64,000 bases of DNA. It comes from Siderastrea siderea (lineage: Eukaryota > Cnidaria > Anthozoa > Scleractinia > Rhizangiidae). The notes beneath the pieces were generated by a model that was not told the DNA's origin, made no database searches, and saw only the letters and a program-made list of their open reading frames with translations. Position 1 is the first letter of the stretch; each line of letters begins with the position of its first letter. Of this stretch, positions 55,094 to 64,000 are shown piece by piece. The stretch is taken from contig OZ034968.1 of the NCBI GenBank assembly GCA_964030785.1, forward strand, positions 67,394,399 through 67,458,398, given 5' to 3'. Made by a program: the position numbers and the translations under genes.

Positions 55094-57100
55094 GTGAGAC
55101 CTAGTAACTAGTACCCATATACATGTACTTGTTTCACTGTATTAGGGTCCCCGTACTTTGAAGTTTACATGGGCGATATTGCTAGGTGATTCGATGTATT
55201 CGAAATAAACGATATACTTCCAAGGACAGACTTGGAGTTGGTTTAAAAATAAATCTTTCATCCCTCAAATTAGTTTGCAAAGCCTTACTTTCATGGAATG
55301 GCCCTATAATAACTGAAAGATGATGTTACAACTCTATTCTAAAAATTTAACTTACTGGTTAACCGCTATACATAATGTTTGTGATGTAAAAGGCTTTATT
55401 ATGAACTGTTGTCATGCTAATTTTGTTCACTGGGAAAATCCTTTACTTCAGAAATAATATTGCAGTACTAGTCTGTCTGAAGAACTTAAGAATTAAAAAT
55501 AAATTTCTTTGCCCATCGTAGTAGCCTAAAACCTGTTAAGTTTATTTACATTAATTTTATTCATCTTGCATGATACTGCAAAAAGCAATTAGTACATGTA
55601 TCAGCTGTGTTCCAAAACAAACACTGGCTTTTCATGTTTGTTTTGGACAACAAAAGATTTATTTATGAACTATGATAGATACTCTTGAAAAAGAATAATA
55701 TACATTCAATAGTTATAATTGACAGTATTGGTCTTGTTAGGAAAAGACAAATCATTCAATATTACATACACTGTGTTCTAATCAAGATTTCTCATGCAGG
55801 ACTGGCTGTACAATTCAATAATTCAGCAAGTTAATTGGTTCAGAGAGTTGCTGGGAATGCCTGATAATGGACGCTTTAATGCAGTGCTCTTTGGAGGTAA
55901 ATGAACATTTGTTACATTGTATGTAAGTTTTGTGTCACTGTGTGCTCTTTTAACAGAGTTATTCTGTCGAAGGCACTATTAGGTGATGGGTTGCCAGAGG
56001 AAATTTTGATGTTCACTACAAAAAAATCTAACATTATGTGAAGTTTGAACATCAAATTTCCGAGGGAACCTATCACACATACCGCCTGAGACAGAAGGAC
56101 TCTATTGTTACCCCGCCGTCAGGACGGGGTCTAGTAATACCCGTTTTTTTTATTTTCCATTTTTTTGGTGGTCACTTCCCTCAGACCTCCGGTTTTTGCT
56201 CGGCCAAACATACTCGTCGCGTCTTTTGCTACACAGGCTGTCGTCGCGTCTTTTGCTACACAGGCTAGAGCGTGTATCTTGAGTGACCATAATATCTTTT
56301 ACACCCCGAGGGGAGGGGGGAACGGCGGGGTAATGCCCCTGGGGCTTTTCTTGTTTTTGTTGTGCAATGCTAGATTTTAAAGGAAATTGCCAAAAACGGG
56401 CACTATGTGCTGACAGGCGCCTGCTGAGGAGAGACACTATCATGTCACATGATCAATTTTGACCAATGGGAGCACGCCAAAATTTATCGTTGTACTATAA
56501 TAACCCAAAGATGTCACAGGAAACAGGATCTCTCTGATTTCTGCAAATGATTTTTTCATTAGCCTTGTGACATTTGAAACATTTTCAATTTCTCAGTTGT
56601 TTTTGTTATCTTTCAGGCTTTCTTGGGTCTTTGTTTTCCTTTCTGCAGTTTTTATGCTGTCCTTTGATTGGTGCTGTCTCCGATGTGTTAGGAAGAAGAA
56701 CACCAATGATCCTTTGTATGGTAAAGGATTTATTTTTGAACTTGAAACTTAATAATTTTAGTATTTATTAATTAAATACTAGATAAAAAAGTGATCTGGA
56801 GTCTGTTTCTCGAAACTCAGTGTATGTGGTAATGTGTATGATTATGTTTACATATGGAGCCCAATAATTGTTTAATTTAATTTTTCTCTTTTTTTTCTTT
56901 TGATTGTTGGTGATTTTAAGTTATTTTTAGTGCAAACGTATCAGTGTGTTCTATAGACTTAAAGGTGAGGGAAAGTCCAGACATTGTGTACATGCAGAAT
57001 AGTTTTCAGGCCTGGTACAGTGTTAGTTATTGGGAGTTTTGAGAACCAAGCCCCTAAACGAAACAACCACAAAAAAAAAAAATAAAATAAAACAGAAAAT

Positions 57101-57131
<31 letters not shown>

Positions 57132-60100
57132 TCAGATCTCAGAGTGTTTAGAATCTTCAACTGATGAAAGTTTAAGTGATTTGATGTTTATTCAGTGCAA
57201 AGCACCAAAGTACTGTCTACTTTTGACAAAAAATTGCTTTCTCTGCAGAGATTTCATCAGAATTTTGGAGTACTTGCTAACTACTAGCTAAAAGGAAACC
57301 AACTTAAAACCACTAGCAAACTTGCTCTTGTTGCCTGAAATCATACTCCAGTTAGGATCAGATAGTTTCTGCCATAAGTATGGCTGTATGCAGGAACTGT
57401 AATGTAGCTTTGCATAAGTTTGTATCAATATTGTATTTTAACCAACCTCATGACATTGACAAATTTACATCATTTAGGCAGGAGTGCTGGTCTCCTATGT
57501 CATATGGGCATGTTCTTGGAACTTCACTATTTTTGTCATCGCCAGAATCATTGGTGGTTTGTGTAAAGGTAACGTGACCATCATGACTGCCATTGTCACA
57601 GACGTCACATCTGTAAAGAACAGGGGCAAGGGAATGGTATGTATAGTATTTGTTGGTATTTAGCTCAAAAAGCATTTCACTGTGCTGCTATAACTCAAAC
57701 TTTTACCATGAAGAGTACCTCTTATTCCCTTTTAATAAACTTCTTACTTTGTTTCCATGATTTTATGAAAATAGACTGAAACAATTTTAATCTTGTTTTT
57801 CTTATGTACACTATAAACTGGATAATAACAATAATAATACTAGCATCAACAACAACAGCAACAACAACAATAATAATAATAATAATAATAATAATAGTAA
57901 TAATAATAATAAGAAGAAGAACTTCCTAGCAATTATTGCTAGGAAGTTCTTTCCTGCCCGGGCATGCATTTCTCGAAAGCCGTGAAACTTTTTGGCTCCA
58001 AAAAGCCATTTGTACAAACATGAACCACTCACTCTTCAAGGCTGTTATTTTTAACACGTGTTTAAGATCAGAAATGTTTGACTTTTAAACAAAGTTTCAT
58101 ACTTAGAAACTTCTTTGTTTCCAAGATACAGTGTAAATTATCCTACCCGAAATATGCCCGAAAAGTTGTGGGGCTTTCGAGAAATGTACACCAGAGCTCT
58201 TCAACTTCAATATTCCAAAGGGGACCTATGTCAAAAATAAATAAATAAATAAATAAATAATAATTATAAAATAGCATAAAAATAAAATAAAAATAAACCT
58301 GTGGGTGATACATGTGGCTTTCCTCTCTCATTTTCAGTGGCTTAAATGGAGAATAGTGTCAGTCCCTTTACAAAGTAATAAATAATGTGGCACCATTTAA
58401 AAATGTAAATCCCTGTGTGTCATGAAGTAGCATTCTTATCAGTGATGTATTGACATGTATCTCCACAGGCTGCTGTGGGTATTGCATATTCATTTGGCTT
58501 TACCATTGGCCCTATAATTGGTGCAGTATTTGCAACGAGGTCAAGACTTGAGAGTGGAAACCCTTATCTTTTGCCAGCCTTGTTTGCGATCTTGTTGATA
58601 GTAGCAGATATTTTATTCATGTTTTTATGCCTCAAAGAGACGCTGCCTAAAGAGAAAAGGGTAAAGCATTTTTAGTACCAATGTGTTATTAATTTTATTA
58701 CAAATTAATTTTACGTTTTTTTTGTGTGTGTGTCATCAGTTATGGCATAAGGAAAGTACAAGACTGTACATTTACATGTACTTTCAAGTGACAGTCCATT
58801 TAACGTTTACCTATAAAATACTGTACAGTGCAGCACTCCAGGGAAATAAAATGAATTTTCTTTAATAAAATGATGACTTCAAAGTCACATTCCAAATATT
58901 ACTTAGCCAAATCTTAGCTAAACAATTAACAGCAACAACCAGAACAACAACAACAGACAAACAAACAAATAAGCAAACAAACAAACAAACAAACAAAAAA
59001 GAAACATTTAAATTAAAGAGATTTAATTCACCCAGCCCATAGCCATTACTACTTTACTTTTTGTAGTTTTCTCTTTCATACAGAGAGTATTGCGTGTATA
59101 ATAACCCCATGGGATTCCTTGGACTTTTCGTGTAGGTGTTTCATGACTCGTAACATCATAGTGTCCAGTTGGTATATACTTAAACTATAGAAAAAGTGTA
59201 CTTCAAGACCTTTGATTTTTCAATTGATTCTTTTTCCACAGGCAAAGTCCTTGGTATCAGAATTTAGAACTGCTAGTCAGCTGCTCAATCCTGTTTCCCT
59301 TCTTAAATTTGATGCTGTAGAGTTCAGATCTAGCAAAGAAGGTGAGTGTTGATTTAACTTTCAAAGGACGAGGGCCAAGATACTTGAACTTGCTGATGCA
59401 CATACGTACACCTTCAGTTTTTAAGGTGTTTCGATACAGTTTTTTTGGGACCATACCTAACTTTTTTAATCGGCTCTTAGGCAGACTTCTCCTTGTCAGA
59501 TCAACGTGAAATTTGCAATACTTGTTGGTTTTGGATTAAACTTGCATTCCTCCATGATTTTTACTTTTCGTTGTAATCTGCAGGGACAAAGAACAAAGAA
59601 CAAACCAGATAAAAATCATGAAGCAATGAATTACGCATTACTTTGAATATATTAGCATTTACTTGCCAACGGTGAATTTGTAACGCAAGCTTTTCTGTCG
59701 ATTCATACGTTCTCTTTAATGTTAAATCTAAAAGTGTTCCAGTGAATCAATGTTAATAAGACTCTATACTAAAATGGGTCACATCGTGAAGCTCGCGTGT
59801 TTAATGTGTTAAAAAAATCTATCGAGACATTCTTAAGATTTTCGCAAAAGCGCTCAAATTAAAAAATTACCACAAAATTATTACACGAATGATCTAAGAA
59901 AAACAATTCGTTCTCGAGATCGCGAACACCACTTTCAACAAAATTTTCTAGGCGTAAAATAGTAAGTAAAAGATGCATTTTAACAGTATTTTCTAGCCAT
60001 TTCATCAAAGCATTGATTATTTTTCAGCGCATTTACTATTACTATGCAAAAACTAAGGTTGAAAATGTTTTTGCCATTTACTTCAAAACAAACATACAGA

Positions 60101-63100
60101 ATGTTTTTGTTCTTGTATATTTTGTCTGTCATACACCACAGTTTAAGATGTTGGTATTTGCTTTTCAAAGTGAAATCTGGATCGCACAAAATTTGAATTT
60201 TACTGTTTTCGAGGATTTTTGTTTATCATTGTCATGGAAATATCGATTTTCACAAAATGTAAACCACACTAAAGTTCAATCCAAAACCAACAAGTATTGC
60301 AAATTTCACGATGATCTGACAAGGAGAAGACTGTCTAAGAGCCAATTCAAAAAGTTAGGTATGGTTCCCAAAAAACTGTATCGAAACACCTTAATGGTAA
60401 CCTCGGGTAACATAAAATTAACAAATTGAGTTATCGGACTTTTTATTAGTTGCTCCACAGATGGCTAAAACAAATTACAAACTTTGGTAAAACTTCTTCA
60501 GGTCTGAAGTGAAACAGCTGCAAATCGATGACAAATGATCATATTTGAATGGAAAGGCTATACAATTTATGTCAGACCTCTTTGTAATAGGAACCATGAT
60601 GTAGTCTTTCTTGGCAAAATTTTGTGCGCTACATTTGATATGCCAATGCAAATTTCAGGTGCCATTGTTGATATGTTTTTTTTTTTAATTGTAGATTTAA
60701 AGACAGTTCGTAGCCTTGGCCTGGTTTATTTTTTATTTCTGTTCTTCTTTTCTGGACTTGAGTTTACCTTGACTTTTTTGACGCACAGGAACTTCAAGTA
60801 TTCAAGGTACATTGCTGTGTATTATCATCCTTTCTCGGCGTTGTTGTGTAGTGGCTGGTTCGTCAGACTTTTGCATAGCTGGTTGATGGGAATGTACTTC
60901 CAAAATTGTGCTAATTGTAGATGAGGTAATTCAGTCTGGACCACTCAGAATAAACCCCAGAATCTGACTTTTTTTTTACGTGAGATTTGGCAAAGATTTT
61001 TATCAGGCCCTCCACTGTCGGGAGGACCTGAGGGGAGGGGGAGGGGGAAAGCCTGATCACTACACCTCCACACTGGAGAAATTGTGCACCTTTATAAAGA
61101 TTGGACGTGTTTCTTATTTTGTACAGCATGCAGCAAGGAAAGATGTTCTTCTTCATAGGAGTCACAATGGCACTTGTGCAAGGTATGGCAATTTTTTTAG
61201 TTAGCGATAACGGCAAACAGTGGTTCCATGCAGAGCAATTGTATCAGATTTAATTTTTAAAAGCATTTTGTTGAGTGTTTTGTTTGCTTGTTAGGTGGAT
61301 ATGTTCGCAGGCAAGCTCCAGGTTCAGAAAAGAAAACAGCTCTGAAGGTATTTGTATCTGCTCAACTACTATACCAAGAAGAAGTTCAGCAAACTTGAAA
61401 TTTAACAAACTATAAACATTTTGTACAAAAGAATTACTCTGAAGCCTGGTTCGCACATGTGATGTGCAAATGAAAATGTTAGCCCAAGTGCGTTGGGACG
61501 TCGAAAACGCTTATGTAGATGCATAAGAGCAAAAAGGGAAGAGAATTTTCCTTTTTTTGTGCTTTCATTTGTCCACATCGCTTCCATCCTAGCACGAGCA
61601 AGTGAAGCCTGACTTCTCCTCTGTCTTGATAAACTGCTCTAAGTGTGAATTTGTGCATGGCATTTCAGTATTATGCTTGCTTTTGCGTTCGCGTTGGACG
61701 TATAAACAAGGTATTCGTTTGTTTGTTTGTTCGTTCGTCTCCTGAATTACATGTAGAAGAACTGTGAAGATTAGGTGTTAGTTTGAGAAGTTACATTAGT
61801 CCTCTGGCTTCAGCTACTAGTCCAGTGATATCCTCTAGGGCTAACAATGCCAAAAGTAGACAATGAGATACTGTCTTAACTTTTCAAAATGGTAAAACTT
61901 GTAGTCCATTTTCTTAACATTTATTACGTTAAAGCCACCCACTTGTAAAGGCTTTTGTGTTTTGAATCTTGTTGTTACTAATAGTTTGGCCGTTGTTCTC
62001 TTCTTTCTGCAGGGGATGGCAGCCATTATGCCCGCGATGGTGATTGTTGGTTTGGCCAAGTCCATTCCTACTCTTTATGCGGGACTTGCACTCTTCTCAT
62101 TTGGTATGTTATTTCGTTTCCACCCAGGGCCTTTAACTCGCAGAGTCAATTATGGAGACTGTTGGGCTCCGGCCAAACGGATTTAAGATTTCCATTTAAT
62201 ACTGTTCAACACTGTTGATTTGGGCTTGATTAGGCATTCATACGGCAAAGTTGTATTCAACAATGCTGGTCGGATGTTGAGTCCTTTTGATGGATGCCTT
62301 AGCCTTTGCTTTGGTTGAATCCCTGTCCCTGAACAGCTAACGCTCGAAAGGTCGGCTTTTAAATCTCTTGCCAATTTACTGTGCATTGACTCGCTTGATT
62401 CAATTTATTCAGTGCTTCGCTCCCACACCGACTCCGTACCACAGTTTCTGTAGAAACTTATTGGCCCTTTATGGTATTCATAAGTGGTAGCCTTGAACGT
62501 TGGTCATTTTGCCCACACGCAAACTCGCCCACCATGAGCTTATCCCTACGCATCCACACTTGATAACTTACCGACGTAGAGAAAAGTGGGAAGTTAAATT
62601 CTATAAATTACAGAGCTGCAAATAACTGTCGGTCATCGGACAATGTCCGACTAAAATCGGCCCGTGTCCGACGGAATCTTAACTTTGGTCAGACATTATG
62701 TTCGGAAAAATTTTTACCAAATAATTGGTAACTAATGATGGGAAAAAATTATTTCAAAAAAGGTTTCCAGTTAAAATCATAATTTAAAAAAATTAATTTA
62801 AAAAAAACGTCCGACCACAGTTCTGTTTTGTCCGACCAAAATGGAAACTTGGTCGGACATATGTCCTTTCAAGAAAGGAAAATTATTTGCAGCCCTGAAT
62901 TATCAGCTGCAATAACAATTGAAGCGCTTTTAATGGTGTTCGATAATTACATGTATGTTATGTAGGTTAGGTTGATTAAGGTGATTCCATCGAAATAGAA
63001 GGAATATTTAAAATTTTCTAAGACTTGGTCCAAATGGTAATTATGTTTAGAACATTTCAAAAATGTAATAAAGAATATGGGTCACCGAGCTTGTTGTGGC

Positions 63101-63847
63101 ACAACATGGATAGCCATTGATAGCAACTATACGACCCGCGAGGTTTTCCTGAGAAACCCTACTAATCAGAAATGAGAGCTATAATTACTTTAAAAAGTCA
63201 TTGGTTGTATTGAAATATTGGAGCAGTGCAACAAAATAGACATTTATCTTGCACTGTGTACTGTTTTAGTTGAACAGGAATTGAGGATATGAAAAAAATT
63301 AAAGAATTTGCCGCGTGCGTACATACCCTGCTGTACCTAAAGACGTGTTCTTTTTGGCAATTAAATAAAAATATCTCGAAGAAGAATTTTTAACTTTTCT
63401 TGAAATTGCAATAAATTGTGCTCGACGATGTGCCATTTGAATTTATCTATTAAAAAATGGGGGTCACCGAGCTCGTTCAGGAGAAAACGACCAGTTATTT
63501 CTCTGAACTGCGCAGTTTTCGTAGAAAACCTATCAAGTTCCGAAGGCGCGCGCGCTAATCACGCAAAAAAATGATGCACAGAAAGGATGCGCAATGCAAT
63601 TGAAGGGAATCACCTTAAGTGTGTTGGCAAAGTAACTGGCCACTGCGATCTTGTTCGTCTTTTTGTTTATCGTCACTTCAGTCAAACTTCTCCTTCTCTG
63701 TTTCTCATCCTAACTTTGTTTTCATTGACCTGCAAATGTTAAAACGATGTGAACAGTTCAGCACTCATCCAATTTGAATGACTTCTGTTACTTTTTCAGG
63801 TTCAGCAACCGTAGTGCCTTGTCTGACAACTATGATCTCTCATCATG
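54875..63847 (+). CDS. MFSD10: major facilitator superfamily domain-containing protein 10, 5' part
   Basis: Eleven exons in continuous phase: 54875-55093, 55800-55896, 56617-56720, 57478-57636, 58469-58660, 59242-59341, 60695-60806, 61127-61182, 61295-61347, 62013-62103, 63800-63847. The coding frame is open at the right edge. The start is ATG at 54875 (MDNLELKKR); the frame is open further upstream but has no earlier ATG. Membrane segment 1 is VGIVFFSLLIDLLAFTVILP. The MFS motif A appears as GAVSDVLGRR in exon 3, and GGLCKGNV in exon 4 matches the conserved family segment. Orthologues have 12 membrane helices and are described as organic-anion transporters. The last 2-3 helices lie beyond the window. 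Confidence 0.93.
55800..55896 (+). CDS. MFSD10: MFSD10 exon 2
   Basis: Acceptor CTCATGCAG, donor GGAG|GTAAAT, phase 1. Peptide includes VNWFRELLGMPDNGRFNAVL, equivalent to human DWFATAIGMPVEKRYNSVL. Confidence 0.92.
56617..56720 (+). CDS. MFSD10: MFSD10 exon 3
   Basis: 104 bp, returns to phase 0. Peptide includes LQFLCCPLIGAVSDVLGRRT, with MFS signature G-x3-D-x2-G-R-R. Confidence 0.94.
57100..57131. repeat. (AAC)n microsatellite
   Basis: About ten AAC units in the MFSD10 intron upstream of exon 4. Confidence 0.95.
57478..57636 (+). CDS. MFSD10: MFSD10 exon 4
   Basis: The acceptor is TTTAG|GCAGG and not the following CAG, because only this keeps the phase. Peptide includes RIIGGLCKGNVTIMTAIVTD. 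Confidence 0.92.
57826..57916. repeat. (AAT)n/(AAC)n microsatellite
   Basis: Mixed trinucleotide tract in the intron between MFSD10 exons 4 and 5. The minus strand reads as poly-Leu, which is an artefact. Confidence 0.95.
57917..57953. repeat. short palindrome
   Basis: GAACTTCCTAGCAATTATTGC and its reverse complement overlap, giving a hairpin of about 16 bp arms next to the trinucleotide tract. Confidence 0.85.
57965..58188. mobile_element. small TIR element, about 224 bp
   Basis: TGCATTTCTCGAAAGCC at the left, GGCTTTCGAGAAATGTA at the right. No coding sequence. In the intron between MFSD10 exons 4 and 5. Confidence 0.65.
58469..58660 (+). CDS. MFSD10: MFSD10 exon 5
   Basis: 192 bp, phase 0. 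Peptide includes AYSFGFTIGPIIGAVFA and FLCLKETLPKEKR. Confidence 0.94.
58960..59000. repeat. (AAAC)n microsatellite
   Basis: Tandem AAAC/AAC units between MFSD10 exons 5 and 6. Confidence 0.9.
59242..59341 (+). CDS. MFSD10: MFSD10 exon 6
   Basis: 100 bp, leaves phase 1. Central cytosolic loop: SQLLNPVSLLKF. Confidence 0.88.
59421..60394. mobile_element. TTAA-ended element, 974 bp
   Basis: TTAAGGTGTTTCGATACAG at the left and CTGTATCGAAACACCTTAA at the right are perfect inverse copies. Arms of roughly 130 bp continue inward with GGCTCTTAGGCAGACTTCTC and its complement. A 138-codon frame spanning the right arm is not a gene. Confidence 0.85.
60695..60806 (+). CDS. MFSD10: MFSD10 exon 7
   Basis: 112 bp, leaves phase 2. 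Peptide includes LVYFLFLFFFSGLEFTLTFL and THRNFKYS, almost the same as the orthologue. Confidence 0.94.
61127..61182 (+). CDS. MFSD10: MFSD10 exon 8
   Basis: 56 bp. Peptide MQQGKMFFFIGVTMALVQG. Confidence 0.93.
61295..61347 (+). CDS. MFSD10: MFSD10 exon 9
   Basis: 53 bp. Peptide GGYVRRQAPGSEKKTALK. Confidence 0.9.
62013..62103 (+). CDS. MFSD10: MFSD10 exon 10
   Basis: 91 bp, leaves phase 1. Peptide includes PAMVIVGLAKSIPTLYAGLA. Confidence 0.9.
62220..62460 (+). repeat. degenerate Penelope-type 3' tail
   Basis: GCTAACGCTCGAAAGGTCGG followed by TTGCCAATTTACTG and ACACCGACTCCGTACCAC follows the same order as 28380-28500. The hammerhead core is mutated (CTGAACA for CTGACGA). In the intron between MFSD10 exons 10 and 11. 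Confidence 0.55.
62611..62897. mobile_element. hAT-like MITE with GGTCGGACA repeats, copy 2
   Basis: CAGAGCTGCAAATAA and TTATTTGCAGCCCTG ends, AATTA on both sides, and the same GACAATGTCCGA and GGTCGGACATATGTCC motifs as the element at 39185-39995, without the long tandem middle. Confidence 0.75.
62976..63618. mobile_element. TTAA-ended MITE, 643 bp
   Basis: TTAAGGTGATTCC at the left and GGAATCACCTTAA at the right. A GGGTCACCGAGCT motif occurs twice inside (63080 and 63474), and related GGGGTCACC/GGGGCCACCGA motifs lie in the 45299-50221 region. In the intron between MFSD10 exons 10 and 11. Confidence 0.8.
63800..63847 (+). CDS. MFSD10: MFSD10 exon 11
   Basis: 48 bp. Peptide SATVVPCLTTMISHHG, equivalent to AAVVVPCLSSVVAGYG. 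The gene continues outside the window. Confidence 0.9.
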
Positions 63848-63939
63848 GTAAGACCAGAAGCACATTTACACATTGATCAGCCTTTGAACAGGCTCTCTGT
63901 TCGGTGAAATAGCGAAGAAACAAAGGGCAAGAACAAGCG

Positions 63940-64000
63940 AAGAGACGGGGAGGGGAGGGGGTGGGGAAGGAAGGAGGGGGAGAGGGAGGAGTGCCAGAGG
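63940..64000. repeat. purine-rich (G/A) tract at window end
   Basis: GGGGAGGGGAGGGGG-type simple sequence running out of the window in an MFSD10 intron. Confidence 0.85.

Noticed and set aside
57811..58032. Poly-leucine minus-strand frame
   Set aside because: Trinucleotide microsatellite read as Leu codons, inside an MFSD10 intron.
60013..60429. 138-codon plus-strand frame in MFSD10 intron
   Set aside because: Covers the right arm of a TTAA element; the inverse arm at 59422-59560 explains the openness.

Overview
This is nuclear DNA of an animal, most likely an anthozoan cnidarian (stony coral or close relative). It has spliced genes with GT-AG introns, animal-type orthologues (INPP5A, MFSD10, a Golgi carbohydrate sulfotransferase), tRNA-derived SINEs with ATT-type tails, Penelope-like retroelement pieces, and a very high load of short inverted-repeat DNA transposons. 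The coral assignment is inference from this repeat flavour, not from a species-specific marker.

Layout. 1-8.9 kb: no host gene; a SINE, a 980-bp element with a perfect 9-bp target duplication, a 400-bp inverted-repeat element and a 4.7-kb element with about 865-bp near-identical terminal inverted repeats (TIRs). 8.9-26 kb: a tandem segmental duplication built around a single-exon carbohydrate sulfotransferase (intact copy at 12.2-13.3 kb; truncated copy at 22.7-23.4 kb), separated by a 5.4-kb TIR-bounded composite in which two minisatellites are arranged in mirror order. 26-29 kb: an inverted-repeat element, a rearranged Penelope-like element with reverse-transcriptase and GIY-YIG fragments, and a hammerhead-ribozyme-like fold. 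30-54.1 kb: the minus-strand gene for inositol polyphosphate-5-phosphatase type I (INPP5A), rebuilt here exon by exon (16 exons with continuous reading phase plus one tentative terminal exon). Its introns are packed with transposons. 54.9 kb to the right edge: the plus-strand MFSD10 gene (major facilitator family), head-to-head with INPP5A, with 11 exons visible and the 3' end outside the window.

The most unusual content is a family of inverted-repeat elements whose ends read TTAAG followed by R, found at least eight times, plus a TTAA-CCCTTTAA element whose insertion into a SINE can be read directly by comparison with a second SINE copy. One TTAA-bounded region, in an INPP5A intron, contains a further pair of inverted repeats enclosing a decayed gene for a protein with the acidic-residue layout of a PIN/FEN1-like nuclease and a Cys-rich tail. 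It looks like a mobile-element gene that is not an ordinary DDE transposase. How the two host genes might work together is not evident beyond a shared promoter interval of about 785 bp: INPP5A ends the inositol 1,4,5-trisphosphate calcium signal, and MFSD10 is an organic-anion-type transporter.
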